Positions 1 to 14,100 of a DNA stretch of 64,000 bases are shown here, piece after piece. Numbering within the stretch: the first letter of the stretch is position 1; each line of letters starts with the position of its first letter. The position numbers and the translations under genes were made by a program. Below the pieces are notes generated by a model. It was not told the DNA's origin. It saw only the letters and a program-made list of their open reading frames with translations, and searched no databases. This stretch comes from Drosophila pseudoobscura (Eukaryota; Arthropoda; Insecta; Diptera; Drosophilidae), in contig NC_046679.1 in the NCBI RefSeq assembly GCF_009870125.1, forward strand, positions 14,508,001 to 14,572,000, read 5' to 3'.

Positions 1-1593
1 CGGCAAACTTGTTGATAAATTGCATTCCCACCCGCCTGCCACCCGGCCAGAGTCCTGCTCCACCCCACGTGGAAGAGTGGCCCTCAAGAGTGCGCATAAT
101 TAAGCTGACATGTTGCACATGACGGGCATGTCAGCAAAGTTTTCAGTGGCAGCTTATGCACTGCCCTCCGCTCCGCTCTGCCCCCTCGGGCCCTGTTTAG
201 CCTTATGGCCCAATAAATTGAGCATTATGCACTTTCATTATCAGTCGTCAACAGATAATGACTAATTTTGCGTTGGAATTTCCCCAAAATTAAACAATTA
301 TTGTAATCATCGGCATTTCATTTGGTTGATTGCAATGCCCCACGCACAATCGGCTAAATCTGATTAAATTAATAACAATTCCTCTGTGAAATGTGTGGCT
401 TTTGTGTGGCTTGTGAAAAGGTCAAACAATTGACCATTTATGGCCTTCGTTGCCCTTCGCTGGCAGGCCATAAATTAATGTAGCATGCCCCTGACAGAAT
501 GCAATCTAACGATATTCATCCGTTCATTAAAGTGGGCAAGTAAAATGCCTCCTCTCCTTTCATTCCGCCTGGGGGAGTGTCCGTAAAAGTTGAATGCCTC
601 ATCTCGTATGAAATATCCTTTAAAATTGGCATCACGCATGGTCTCCCAGGTAAAAGGTGCACACATGGAGACAACAGTCCAATTATTGTTTATTAATTAA
701 ATTCCATCTAAAAGCTCCAGGCCATATTGTACACAATTTGATAAATAAATATTGCAATATTTATTTGCTCATGATTTTGTGAAATGCAAATAAGGACTCA
801 TTGGAGCATATTAAATATTCATGAGTGGTTTGCGAAAATAACTTTTGGTTAGTTTATAGCCACAGATATTTTGAATAGTCCCTGATGTACTCCTACTTAT
901 AGAACCTCATTCTTTGCTTGGAGTTTAATTCAAAGACTCGTTGTGCCCCTTGCATATTATTTGGTTGATTTATTTACAATTTAACGCGACTGAGCAGCAT
1001 CTCATAATGCTGCAAGACAGCACCAAATAATAGCTGGCAATCAACGAAAATTTTCACCGTAATGAAAATTGCCCCGACTCGAGGATAATTTCCCATCTCT
1101 CCGCGGGTTCTGTTCCGCAGGAGCTGTCACAATTCCACGTAATGCCTGACACTTGTTCATTGCGAAACAACAGCACCACCCCACCCCACCCCACACCCCA
1201 CTGAGAGTCGTGTCCCCAAGTAGCATAATGTAAATTGCACATTTTAATTTCCTTGGGGTGCCCTGACGTGTCCACAGCCACTCCCACTGCCAATGACGCC
1301 CACCGACAAAAAGTTGACAAATACAAACAAAATGGCCGACGCGGTGGCGTTTAAACAATTTTAATGAAACTGACAGCGTAACACAGACAGGGACCCCGCC
1401 ACGGACAGGCTGTGGACAGTGTCATGGACGCGGACCGACCACAGCCGAGCTGCCACGCAAAGGGCGATCCTCAATTACAGGTGGGCGGATGAAAAATGGC
1501 AGTAAATTAATTTTAAATTCCCCGGAATCCATACAAATCGAATCCCGATACACGATACCCGAATCCCGGGACCAGACCCACACCACGACTCAC
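1..1593. other. Pde6 intron sequence, no gene seen
   Basis: No coding continuation of Pde6 and no recognisable element. AT-rich with scattered poly-A/T. A C-rich run of CCACCCC repeats lies near 1170-1200. The next Pde6 exon must lie left of position 1. Confidence 0.6.
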
Positions 1594-1859
1594 CGCCTCG
1601 CAGCAGTCGAGGTCCACGAGGAACACGGAGCAGCGCTCGCAGTTGAGGAGTTCGCGGGCCTCAGTCATGATTTTGGTGACCAGGCACTCGAGATTGTTCT
1701 GCTCCTCGAATATGCTGCGGGCCAGATTAAGGAGGATTTGGTTGCGCCTGTACTCCTGGACGGACATCTCGAAGAGCTGGGCGTTCTGTATGCCAATGCC
1801 GCAGAAAGTCAGATACCGGCGGAAGATTTCCACATCGTGCTCGTCGAATTCCATGCAAC
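1594..1859 (-). CDS. Pde6: Pde6 coding exon 4 (end of GAF-A, start of GAF-B)
   Basis: 266 nt, phase 1 to phase 0, from a TTCTTAG acceptor to a GTGAGT donor. It begins with the FDEHD half of the NK...F...DE signature, then the linker helix [17 protein letters not shown] and the first part of GAF-B up to [11 protein letters not shown]. No further exon is seen between 1 and 1593. Confidence 0.87.
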
Positions 1860-4800
1860 CTAAGAAAACCATGATTCATAATTCACCATTCATAATCAAT
1901 GGGTATGGAAGCGGAGGGGCTTACCATTCGTTTTGTTGATAATTTGGGCAACGCCTATGATGTCGCCCTCGTAATTGCAGATGGGCATGCAGAGGATGGC
2001 GTTCGTTTTGTAGCCGGTCTTCAGATCGATTTCGCAATTGAATCGGGCATCCTTGTACGCCTCCTTGATGTTAATCATCTGCTTTGTCTGGGCCACCATT
2101 CCGGCAATGCCAATGCCGAAGGGAATGATAATCTCCTCGGCACTGGCACGCGTCACGGCATCCTTGAGTGCTGCAATCAAACGGGATTCAAATGAAGCCA
2201 AATCAATGGGGAAAAGCAAGAGCCGCAGCTCTGGATACACTTAATATTTTATAGATACGAGCATTATTCCACTGTTAATATTGAAACACGGAATACAGCT
2301 AGACAGGGGCAAAGGCAGAGCCCACAATGAGTTCATTCGAAGCAGACCGTATTTAGGGCCCGATAAAGCTGGCTGGCAAGCATCTAAATAAATATTAAAT
2401 TTATAGGCAAAATATTCCCTCTGCCATGCGAACAGTGAACGGGGGGAACAGGGCCCTCCCTTCCAAGAAAATGGCAAAATAATAAATAAATAAATAACAG
2501 CAAGAGCTGCTTCCCCCGAAAAATCTGAGCACCAAAAAGTCAAATGTGAATTTGCAAGAGCGCTGGCCCCCAAATCATAATCGCAGTGCCCCACACATAC
2601 CGTACACTCGCATGAAAGTATCTTTGTGTCGGGGATAACCTTGTGGATATGTATCTGTTGGGTGGGTGCTGGCTGCTGCCAGGTCTAATCTTTTTCGCAT
2701 TTTCCCCACTGAATTATGTAGCGGAAGCGGTGGCTTTTACTCACGGCTCTGGGCCAAAGATTCATTACGAACGTAACGCATTTCTATATGAATAACTGTG
2801 AGTATCTGTGCGTATCTGTGTGTGTGTTTGTGCTAGCAGCATCTATTTCTCATTTGATGGCGACCTTTTCGGTTTTATGACTCTGGTTCTGCCAAAAACT
2901 TTTAATGCCCTTCCGTTTGGGCCTTAATTTTGCTAATGCGTTCGCCGTTGCCCCAGAAATTATTCGGCCTGGACGCTAATGAGTGACAATTTATAATCAT
3001 CCAATGGGTGGGCCTCTGGCCCCCGAAGGTCCCCGAACCGATCCCCGACTGAAAGTTAATTAATGAATATTTAAACAGATTGAGTTGGCAATGTTGGGCA
3101 ATTGCAATACGATCCCATCTTGATTAGTTTTCAGCACGAGCTCCTCCTCCATCAGAGGCATTCATCGTGCACTCTGTTGGGATTATATTTCCGATTCCGC
3201 AGTGCCCTCCTTTGTGCATTGTTCGCCTTAATTAAAGCGGGATTACCTGTGTCCACGCCCAGCACTCAGGACAACAAAATTGGCAATTGGAAAGGGCAGG
3301 CATTGCATTTCCAATTCACAGATTCAGAGACGGGCGAATCACTCACCTGTCTTTTGTGTTACATCGAAGAGCTTGGCCACCAGATACTTGTTGTGGGGCG
3401 TGCCCTTGGCCAGGAAGAGGGAGCCGCGATCCGCATGGGTGAGCAGCCCCACATTCACCAATATCTTGTGGCAGAGCACATCGATGTCCAGCTCATTGGC
3501 CACGTCGCGAATCAGCTCCATGAACAGCTCGCCCTCGTCCAGGTCCATCAAATGGCGGCGGCATTCCGGCAGCGTGGAGGAGGCCGACGAGTTCGACAGG
3601 CTCCTCGGCGATTTCTGCAAGGACAGACCATAAACATTAATGAAAGGCTTAGACTCTGGTCCAGAGCACAGAGGACATTCGGTACAATCGGAACGTGCCT
3701 GGGAAATAATTGAATTGCTGCTGCTGTGCTGTTCGGCAGAATACGGCAGGATGGAAGTGGTATAATTTCGCTATTTAATTAGTTCTCTTATAAATAGCTT
3801 TATCAGCTGGCATTATTACTCGTATTACTCGGCCAGACACAAGTCGCTTTAAATATTTAATTATATACTGTTCCTTTTCCTATACTTTCCTTTCCAATTC
3901 GATTGCTGGCCATTTAACCCGGGGAACTGCTCCTGCTCTTCCTGGAAATGAACTTGGTCTGGTTCAAAGGGTGTCTATTAGCAGCAGTTGGCAGTCCCTG
4001 CCTCTTGGCCAGAGCGTGGAGCTCTTGGCAGCAACAACGTGGTAATTGAATACCGAAAATGGACTCCAACTTCGGGCCGGGACCTGCGTGCGAGCGGCCA
4101 ATTAACCCGAGAACTGGGAATATTGCGTGCCGTGTACCAATCCACGGCCACATCCCATTCCATAATCCCTCTGTATATAACTTCCTGCCACCTCCTCCTA
4201 TCATATGGCAGTAGCAGTCCCAATGCACCTCCTTCTCTATCATTTTCCACTGACAAATTAAGGCAATTTGTTGTTTTCGCCTCTGTTGCTCGTTCCACAA
4301 TCATTTCCACGTGCCACTGCCAGAATATCGATAATTGTACGTTTAAATTTGAATGAACTCGAATGTACCTATTATTTATAATTTTGCTTATTGGTTAATT
4401 TAACGTAGTTATGTATTTCTTTTGACTTGTGGCCTGGATGACCATGAAAATATTTCTCGTAGGCGGAATATTTTCCCAAGTGACTGTGGGCTCTGGGGCA
4501 GGAGAAATGTGCTTTTCTACTAGGCGAAAGTCAGGTAGAAGGCTGTTGGTCAACAGTTTGAGTCTAGTTTAATTGCCAAAATATTGATTTCCCTATGAAA
4601 ATGCCTTCAAACTGCAACAAGACCTCCACAAATAGGAAATTTAATCTTTGCTGTTCGCAATTGCTTTCCATTCAACTTTTCCTACCACATTTTCCCTAGT
4701 TCAACCGCTTAACGGGGAAACCACTTGAGTAAAAAACAAGAAAAAGATCCTTGAGCAAGTAATTAAACGATTAAATGCGATTAAAACTCGCCTTGAAAGA

Positions 4801-7800
4801 GTGGGTCTGAAGCAGGCGAAGCAGCCTCCTCGGAGATGAGCAAGAAAGTCCAAAGAAAAAGAAGAGGAAAACCGAGTGAAAAGCGCTTAATAATCTTCAC
4901 TTTGTTTGCATGGAATTGAAAGTTGAAAACACGCAAGAAAAACAATGCAAATTCCTTGAATAAAACTCGGAAAAATTAAAACCAAAGTCAAATAAAAACA
5001 TGCCCTTTCATGTTAAGTACATTTGAAATTCTGCCAATTCTGGCAATAAATTTGAGTTGTACTCGTATTCATTTGTGTTTACCCAGAAAAGACAATAAAA
5101 TCGGAAAAAGTTCGCTCCTTCTTCGTCCTTTTTTGGCCAGAAGGAAGGGGAAAGCATTAAATCGGAATGAATTTTAATGGGGATTATTCCGTCTCTGTAT
5201 GGACTGCAACGACGGCTATGGCTGGCAATATCCTGGCCAGGGACTGCAGCTGGCATTGCGTAACAGCACTTAAATAAATTGACAATATCGACAAGAAAAA
5301 ACAGGGGTCTACCTGCTATTCACCAGCTAACGAGGCAGGAGTGGGGGGGAGAATGGGAAAAAATTGCACTCGCAAAGCTCCAACAATCGGCGAAAGGACT
5401 CAAAGGTGGGCTTTGTTGCACAAGACACAGGGACACTTGGCAGTTGACTTTGGCCTGGCCTAGTTTTCCCCTTCACGAAACAAAAACACACACACACATC
5501 TATAAGAGAGCTTTCCCTTACTCGTGGCACGTGGCACAAGTACCTTATAGTTTTGATTTCACAAGTGGAAGGTGAGTGCTGAAGTCCTCTTCTTGCGCTT
5601 CTGTTGGTTTTTGTTTCTGTGCAGCCAGCTGCAGTCAATAGGCAGGCAGCCCAGCACTCGATGTCGTAGGCAAGACAGAGGCAAGGGATCGTTCATAATT
5701 TTGCTCGATGTTCCAGAGAAATGAGCATTGAAAAGGACTCCCGCCCACTCAGGGCGACTCAGGTCATACGCAATGCATGAGTGCGGCTAAGCGGCAGTTG
5801 GCACGGGTCAAAGGAGTTCAATTGAGTGCTTGAGTTCGAGTTCAAGCACTTATCTGATGGCCATTAGCACGAGCAATCAAAGAAGCAAACAAGTATAACG
5901 AATAACAAGTGATTGACTCCCTGCTGTACACCTATTTGTATAGGTAAAAACGGTCACAGGGAGGCGCTTAAGAGTGGCGAAAGGAGTTTATTGATCTAGG
6001 AAGTATAATATGTGGATTAGCAATCAGTGGTATTCCAATAACGATTGCTCAATTTCACAATCGATGCTTAGTTATCTGTGGGCTAAGAACGGAATGGAAG
6101 ATTCTTCTAGGTAAAGATATTTCGGAGTTAAAATTCTCCTAATTCATCTCTTAGCACGAGAACACACTACCTTCCTTAAGACAGCCTTGAAATTCCCTTC
6201 AGCAACTGAAACCCTTTTCGAATATTGCGAGCTCTTATATTTTCAACCGCCTTTCATTTTACTTTCCTCCCTTCTGTTGCAGCTGTTGTGGAACATATCG
6301 AATAAAATTTAATTGAAAAATACTTGACACTGGCAATGCGCCCGCGTTCGAGGGACCTGTGGGGCGGCGGATGCTGTCAATATATGAACCATAAAAATAT
6401 TTCGAATGCTTTTTAACTGTCGATTTTCTTGGGGGGAGGGTTCGTAGAGGAGGAGCCTGCAGTAGAGGAGGGGCAACGTGGCGTATGTGTAACTTAATGT
6501 TCAATGTTGAATTAAATAAAAGCAGAAAGCCATGAAGAGCAACAAAGTGGAAAGTCCTGAACCTGTCCCAATCAGTGCCTCCTCCTTGGTGCGAGGGATG
6601 TGTGCGAGTGAGTTTTTCCAATTAGCGCTTTTCACACGCAGACACACAAACAGAGAGACGGATAGACGGAAAGACAAGCAGAAGCCAAAGGAAAATTTGT
6701 GAAAATATCAATTTAGTTAATTCGCTCTGCAAAAAGCGAACAAAAGTTAAATAAAAGCGGAAATCCAGTGCCAAAAGTACAACAAAACAAATACAAATAT
6801 AAACAGAGGCAGAGACAGCGAAACGGTGGGGGGGCGAAGGCAGAGGCAGAGCTGGAATCGTGGCAAATAAAACAACCTCACACAGATACATCACACACAC
6901 ACACACACAAAGCAGCAGAAGCAGCAGCAACAGACATCACAGTGGATGTGTATCTGCGAGATAGTTGAGTGCTTGGGCGGACTGCAATTGCCATTGCCAT
7001 TTCCATTGCCACTTGGCTCTGCATTTGCACTTGCTAACATTTTGGTTTGAGGAAGGAGATGGCTCTGATAGCTCGAATGAATGAGCTGGCCAGAAGCGAA
7101 GGGCAGAGGGGAGCAGGAGGAGTGGGGGAGTGGAACAGCAATGCGATTCGTTCTGGCTACGAAAACTAATTTGCAGTGGAACAAGTGCTAAGACAACTTT
7201 CATTTAAATGCTTGGGCATCCGGCCAAGGTGGTGCGTGGATCAGAACTAAATCTTGGCTAAAAGATTGCATTTATTCCTTAAGCGCTGGCTTACTGGAAC
7301 TCCCCAATCGCCAATCCCGAAGTAATACGCTCTAATCAATGCCAACTAACATCGTCCTTAGAGTATACCTCTACCTCTCTCAGGGCCATCCCATTTATTG
7401 AATAAACCCTGCACCACTCACCTGCTGCACTGTGGGCGAGGCGGACATCCATTGCTGGAAGAGATCCGAGGTGACCGAAGGCCGTTTCAGCGGTTTCCGG
7501 CTTTCGATGAACTCCTGCAGACGGCTGAGAGCCTCGGGCGGTGCCCGCTCCGTCAGCCATTTCTCGAAGGCCTCCGGCTTCTCCTCGAACAGACTCGCCA
7601 CCTCATCGACATCCTGCTGGGCGGAGGACGAGGACATCCCCGGCTTGCCGCTGCTACTCTCCTGCTGTATCGTTTGGGTGTGAATGCTGACGCCGGGACT
7701 GATGGTGGAACTCCTTGCAGGTGTTGGCCTCAAGGCGACGTCTACTTCGCGGGATGTAGACTTGAATTTGCTTTCGGGAGTGGGAGTGGGAGTGGGCTTG

Positions 7801-8159
7801 GGCTTGGCAGCGGGCACGGGCGGGTACGGGGCCACTGGCCGATTGTTATTGCTCTGCCGGTGGTGGTGCTCCAACTTGACCTGATTGCTTATGCCGGCCA
7901 CCGAGGTGATAGCTCCTGCCTCCGCCGCTCCTGATGCGGTGGCAGCTGTTGTTGGCGTTGGCGTTGGCGCTGCCATTGCCGTTGATGTCTTGTTGGCGCC
8001 ATTGGTCAGCGGTTTGGACGCCGACGACGACGTGGCGGCGGTCTCCGCCGGAGCTGTGGCGCCGCCAGCTGCCGCTGACACATCTGTCATGTTGCTGCTG
8101 CTGCTGCTGATGCTGCTGCTGCTGCTCAGTGGTCTTTGACGGGTGCCTAGGTCGTGCAT
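1594..8159 (-). CDS. Pde6: Pde6, cGMP-specific 3',5'-cyclic phosphodiesterase, 5' half (partial; four coding exons)
   Basis: Exons, in order of transcription, are 8159-7422, 3614-3347, 2170-1925 and 1859-1594. They join in frame through GT/AG splice sites to give 506 codons with no stop. The first exon is a low-complexity Ala/Ser/Thr/Pro N-terminus. Exons 2-4 encode GAF-A and the start of GAF-B. The GAF nucleotide-binding signature (NK...F...DE) is visible as NKTNG followed by FDEHD, and GAF-B starts around [15 protein letters not shown]. The match to the fly Pde6 protein, recalled from memory, is nearly exact over the GAF part. The family hydrolyses cGMP; the catalytic HD domain must lie left of position 1. 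Start is either the ATG at 8159 or the in-frame ATG at 8090 (MTDV), and the frame stays open upstream. Pde11 is the main alternative, but the N-terminus and the GAF wording favour Pde6. Confidence 0.88.
1925..2170 (-). CDS. Pde6: Pde6 coding exon 3 (core of GAF-A)
   Basis: 246 nt, phase 1 to phase 1, from a GATTGCAG acceptor to a GTAAGC donor. It encodes [15 protein letters not shown], the [12 protein letters not shown] segment and [10 protein letters not shown], then ends inside the NK signature (IINKTN). These are hallmark cGMP-binding GAF elements of the PDE5/6/11 group. Confidence 0.88.
2171..3346 (-). other. Pde6: Pde6 intron between coding exons 2 and 3
   Basis: Unique non-coding sequence bounded by matching splice sites. 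Contains a short TG run near 2818-2828. No other feature seen. Confidence 0.7.
3347..3614 (-). CDS. Pde6: Pde6 coding exon 2 (start of GAF-A)
   Basis: 268 nt, entered through a TTGCAG acceptor (just above 3614) and left through a GTGAGT donor (341-346 of the 3300 line), in phases 0 and 1. It encodes [10 protein letters not shown], then the first helices and strands of GAF-A including [14 protein letters not shown] and [12 protein letters not shown]. Confidence 0.87.
3615..7421 (-). other. Pde6: Pde6 intron between coding exons 1 and 2
   Basis: 3.8 kb of non-coding sequence. It holds a TATCGATA octamer at 4326-4333 (the DRE/BEAF core, possibly by chance), a CA microsatellite at 5487-5498 and another at 6892-6908. 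The stretch at 6640-6960 is CAA/AAA-rich and looks like an untranslated leader on the plus strand, but no gene could be built from it. Confidence 0.6.
7422..8159 (-). CDS. Pde6: Pde6 coding exon 1 (low-complexity N-terminus)
   Basis: 246 codons ending at a GTGAGT donor (417-421 side of 7422) in phase 0. The first part is rich in Ser, Ala, Thr and Pro, with TP repeats at about residues 125-135. The last 80 residues are more ordered and conserved ([20 protein letters not shown], then [12 protein letters not shown]). Runs of Ser codons (CAG/AGC repeats, 8092-8130) lie just before the MTDV start, so the ATG at 8159 may be only an extension. Confidence 0.85.
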
Positions 8160-11100
8160 GAAATCATTGCGAAATGGCCAGGATGTCGCCTCGTTAGCGT
8201 GCAGCCGCGTGGGCTCCTGCGGCTGCTCCTCAGCTGCTCCTGGCTGGCTGCTCCGGGAGGCTCCTGCTGCGTGTGCTGATTAAGTCACGTACTTGTCGCC
8301 CACTTATGTGGCTCGGGGTTGAGGCTCAACTCAGTGGCGGGATTTATGTGACCCCCCAAGGCAACCTGTTGTGTCCTCCACTCCTCCACTCCTCCAATCC
8401 TTCTTCAGTTTTAATGGACAACTCGGGGCAGGTGGGCGCTGGCTGGGGGTAATTGATGGACCACTCGTCTCATCGCCTGGTTAGCCTCCAGATTTCACTT
8501 CATGCACGTTTGCCCCAGCCCTTTGTCCTCTGGGTGGCCGTGGCCCTTTGTTTGTCTTCTGATGGCCTTAAACAATACGCTCCCCGCTCCTGCAGAGAAT
8601 AAGTTAATCCTCGCTCGCCCCCAGAGACTGCCTCCAGTCTGCGATTTCCAGCCTGCAAGGAAGAGAACACGAGAAAAAGTTAGTATTTGATGGCGGATTA
8701 GTTGCTAGTCAAATGGAACAGAATGGAAAGTTTAGACGCAACTTTGCCACATTGCCGCATTGCCACTTGAGTCTAATGGCCGGCTGCTATTAGGGGAATC
8801 GCTTCGAAATTCTAGATGGCCTGGGCGTGGCCCTCAGCCCTCAGCCCTCAACCCCCAGCCATTAACGTCGGGGGAATCTCCTATCAGCTGCTTAAAAATT
8901 AATGTCTTGGGTGAAAGTTTTGCAGGGGTTTCCATGCTGGGATTACTAATGAAATGATGACAATTTTCAGATACCTTCAGGCGCTCGGATATGCAATAAA
9001 CATTCATTGTTCAATCTGGAAAGCCCTCTCTTTAGGTTTTCATAGACTTAAGCTGCTCTTTCAATTCCCAAAACTCTTTCGAAGGAGCAATAAATTCGCT
9101 GAATCTCTTGAAAATCTCGACCCAAAATGCGGAATGGAAATATATTTAAATCTTTGAATGGGACACAAATTTATGACCCCGCAACACCCAACGTGGCGAG
9201 GAGTGAACAGGCGGCAAGTGGGTGGAAGGAAAGCCTGCGGCAAAGGTGAGGCGGATTCCTGCTGACGTCAAATGCAAATGGGAATCGGGAGCCACGACTG
9301 CATTCACGTTTTCCGAGCAGAGTAGAGCGGAAAATATTTAAAATGAAAATGCGGTGAGGTGCGGGGATCCTGGGAGTGAAACAACGTTGCCATTCATGCG
9401 CATTTGCATTGAAATGGCCCTCGACATTTGCATGGAATCACTTTCGGCATTTGCCACGTGCCGCATGCTGCAGCTTCCACCCGCACTTTCAGCAGCAGCA
9501 TTGACTGGCACCAGCACTAGCGTCGAGCCATTAAGATTGCCATCCCCAATCCCATCCTCCAAGTCCTCCAGTCATAAGCCAGCTCCAAAGTGTGCCAACA
9601 GTTTTGCTCTTAACATGCCAGTCCGGTTTATTATACCCCCATATTGCAGGGTATGCTGCGCTCGTGCTAATGTGATCAGCAGGTAGATATAGTAGCCAAA
9701 TCGCAGAGTAGATGAGCATTAGAGCGAGCGCCGTCACGTTTCCTGGGCATCATCAAGAAAAACATTCAAATATACAGCCAGAATGGTGGAAAGAGGTTCC
9801 TGATTCAAGCCTTTTCGTCCTGGAAAGAGTCCCACTTCCTACTTAAGGAACATTTAGTTCTTAGGAATCCATATCCCCCACTAATCACCGGGTATCGCGT
9901 TGTCGAGTCACTAGATTATATCGTTTCTTTGCAGGTCTTTGGCTTGGCTATTCTGATGGTGTCCTGACATTGTCCTTTGTTTGCTTGGGCACCTTGACCG
10001 CCACTGACGTTGCATGCAACCTGCACTTGTTTGCTCTGCTCTGCCCCTCCCACTTCCTGGCATAAACAATGGCGTTTTGAATAAAACACAAGACTAAGAG
10101 CAACAACCATGACGGCAAAAGGCAAAAGGCAGCACCCAACATCCCAGGACTTTATCACGCACTCGTTTGCAATTTCAAATTGGGTAATAAATTCCTGAAC
10201 TCTTCTCTCTCTCTCTCACTCTGTCTCTGTGTGTGTGTGTGTATATTGCTTTGTTCGCGCCCGCATTTTGTGGGCGTCTGTGGGTGTGGCTGGCCCTGTT
10301 CCTTGGTCCCTGTTCCTTGGTTCTCTCGCAACTTCGCTTAGTTGCTATTGTAAATTTAATGTCAACACTAAAGATTAAGAGTTTAATGCGCACTTTGGTT
10401 AACAAATTTTTTACTTTTTATAGCCCCTCGTCGAAAGGGGCCAAAGGCGGCCAAGGGGGCTGCACTTTTGACTGCCATAAATCGAAAATTAAGTTGGAAA
10501 CTCGAAACAACCGGGATTATCAGCTTAGTTGAGAGACAGGAATTATGCAGTAGAATTAACTCGATAAATTTTAAAGCCAATGCGAGGACACTAAAGAGAT
10601 TGCCATGGAATCGGGCGTATTGGGAGTACAGTCGAGATGAAGGGTACATAATAATAGACGACGATCAGAAGAAGTTTACGAATTCTATACATATTCATAG
10701 ACCCGGAATATCCCCTCTAAAAGGCAGTTACTTTAGAGGGTTTGAGGGGAAACCAAGGGGGAAAAGCATTAACGAATGTGGGAACCATTTTACGACTCCT
10801 CCTGCAGGATTAGGCACTCAAAGAGACCACATTAATGTACTTCAATCAACTATAAGTGTAATTCAGAGTACTCCAATACACGGCTCTTACTTGTGTACTC
10901 TGATTGAATCAGCAGCCTCCTTAATGAACATCAAAGCATCATTAAAATTCTATTAGCAGGCACACCATCAGAAAAAACAGCTAAAATTTCTTTCATCAAC
11001 AAAGTAGACTGCGATTTCTTGCATAATTCATGACCGACTTGGCCGGAAATTGCACGAATGTGAATGTGAATGCGAGTGCGAGTGCGAGTACGTGCAGGAG

Positions 11101-14100
11101 TACATGACTCCAGCATACCAGAAAGTAATCGCGTGGCTGTGGCTGTGGCTATGTCTGTGGATGCCGTGCCATGTGGGATTTCTCACAACCTCATGCACAA
11201 TGCATATAACTCTCTGCCTCTCGCTAAAATGCAAACAATTAGATGCAATTAAAGCCATGCAAATGATGCATTTGCCAAAGCGTTTAGCTGCCACAAAAGC
11301 GCATATCCCACCAGCCCGCCCCCCACCCTTGGTCAGGACAAAGCCTGTCCGTCAGCCAAGTCAACATTTGCATAATTTCCATTGAGGGCCAGTAGAGCAG
11401 AGTAGATAGACGGTTCCCCGATACAGACAGCAGTAATTAGTGTGCGCGGGCGAGGGCGGGGGCGGGGCATGTATGCCTTTCCGTGCAGCAGGTCACGCAC
11501 ATCAAACCGGAAATGAGCAGCGGAAATCGCGTCCATCGTGGCATACAAAATGGAGGAAAGCCTAGCCCCATGCGGGATGCCAATATACTCGTATGTATGT
11601 GTGTGAGTGCTCTCGAAGCGATGAGGGTTGAGTGGGGGCTTGAGTGGGCGAATAGGATAAACAGATATCGCATTATCTGATCCAGTAGAGGACTCCATTA
11701 AGGCTAAAACGTAGAAGCATCCCACGCACCGCGCTCAACAAACTAATTAGCGAAAATGTCTACATTGGCCGATACTCAAATTAAAATGATAAATAATTGT
11801 TTATTTAAAACTGCAATCAGAGAGAGAGAGAGGGAGGGGGGAGCTCTACTCATATTTCTCCTAATTAAAAACTGTATGCGTAATTCTGCATTCTGCAGCC
11901 GTAGTTATTTTTAATTAAAGTGCACCACACACAGAGTGTTCGTGTCCGTGTCCGTGGCAGGAGAGATGAAGGCGCCACGTCATTAGCCGTTTACTCGGGG
12001 ACATGCAAATGACGGAGGCACCGCCACCGCCACTGCCCCCCACCTGGACCTGGATTTGGACCGCATGCTGACCGTAAATAGATGGCGGGGGCCACGGACT
12101 TTGTAGTTGTGCACTTAGGCGGCACGTTTGAAATTACAGAATTAGTGGCCGACGCGTCGACCCGTCCCCCCCCCCCTCACCGCATTGTGTGTCGAGTGTG
12201 TGCGCGCCATTTTGCTAGCGGAAGTGCCAGTTACAAGATGTGCGTGCAACGCTGGCAACGAGGGAAGGACGGAGGCGGAGGCGGGGTTCGGGTAAATTAA
12301 CTTTGCGGCTAGTTTGTAGCTTTGTCGCTTTGTCGCCGAGCTGCTGGCCGTGTCAGCACCTTTAGTTTCGTGTTTTCAATTTGCAATGTTGCAACGTTGC
12401 ATTTTGGACGCGACTTCATCAGCAGCGCTTAGCGGTGCCACACACTCTTGCCACACTTTCGGCCCTACCCTTCGCCCCCCTTTGATGCATTGGCAGGGCA
12501 GTCACGTGCAAGGAAGGAGCAGCCTCTACCGCAATGCTGTTGCACTTTATAAGCTTTCAACGATGCCCGCCTGCCTGCCTGCTGCTGACGTTGGCGGTGG
12601 CGCTGCCGTCGGCTCCCAACGGACATTTTGCCTTTTTGGCTTCAAAGTGGAAAATGTGTTCAAGGAGAGCCAGAGAGGGAGGCAAGGACGGGGGCCATGT
12701 GTGACCTGGTGCTGACATAAAGTCCTCTCCTCCGCCTCTGCGGTAATTCAAATTTTACATTTCCCCCAAGAACATGACATGCCCCAACACGCCCCACACA
12801 CACACACACACACACTTCGAACAGTCTCTTGAACATTGAACATTTCCGCAGACAATGCTCTGTACTTGTTGCATAATAATTGCGCAAATTTCGGGCATAA
12901 TTGCAGGCCCAAGACGAAGATTGTGGCCTTAAGCCCTGCCTGCCGACTGAGTGGGCTGAATGGAAACGAGAGTGGGCTTTGGCATGTAATCCTAGAATTG
13001 AAATTGTGCAAACTCGTATGAGTATGAGTACACGTCCTCGTCCTCGTCCTCGTGCAAGTGCCATTCGGTTTTAGCTAGAATGTTTACCTGCCAGGCCGCA
13101 AGTGTGGGCGGGCTATGACAATGGGGCAGGGGATCTGTCAGATTTTCCCCCTCTGTTGCCACATACTCGTCTGAAAATGCCAGGGGGGAGCCAGGCCATA
13201 GCCCGGCAATTGCAAATTCCCATCAAACTCGAGTTCGAAACTCAATCAAGGCTAATATAAAGGATCTCTGTTTGTCCTGACAGATTGGAAGAGTGCATAA
13301 AACCAAAGCAAAAACGATTCAAAGACTGCTGGCTACTACTGGCACAGGATGTGCTCTAATAGTTTCAGCTTTCAACAGGGACAAATACGACAAGAGAAAT
13401 AATCCTCAATCGTGCTCAGGAACAGTCCCTTCGTATTGATTTGCTTTTATTGGCTTCGTTTCTGTTTATTTAAATTTTCATCAAATATTTATTTAAATAT
13501 ACTCGTACGTAGCATGTGCTGCACACATTCGTGTTTCTGTGATCAATATTCATGAGCCAATTTAAAGCAATATTTATACAGTGGAAAGTTCAATTTAAAT
13601 CCCAATAATCCCCTGCAATCCTCAAGCGGCTAACACTTGTGTTGGCCATTTGTGAAAAACCATTGAATTCAATTTAAATTCGATTCAATGAGTGGCCAAA
13701 AACTGACACTCTGCCGCTCCGTAGGTCAAAATTGAAATGGAAATTTCTGCGGTCTCGGAAAAGTGTCAGCACCAGAGCCACAAAATGCAAGAAAAAAACA
13801 TCATTAATATTTGTCGCCGGTGGCGGAATTTGCACAGTTTTTTTCATGGTGCAGCAGAAATCTTGTCAAAGCTAAATAATTGAAAAACTTTTGGCGCCCG
13901 GAGACAATCGCCGAGAGTGGCTTAGAGCCAAAGATGATGCTGCGGGCATCTGCCTTTAATTAAAAGACATTCAACCGAGGAAGGACCGTAGCTGGAACCA
14001 GAACAAGGACAAGGACCGGGACCAGAACCAGGAGCTCGAAAGGGAGCCAGAGGCTTGTGGTCGCTCTCAGTGTCCGTCCATTAATGCTACACAATAACCA

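Noticed and set aside
10468-10956. 162-residue open frame (plus)
   Set aside because: No codon bias, no domain or signal recognised and no splice or promoter context; probably chance in AT-rich DNA.
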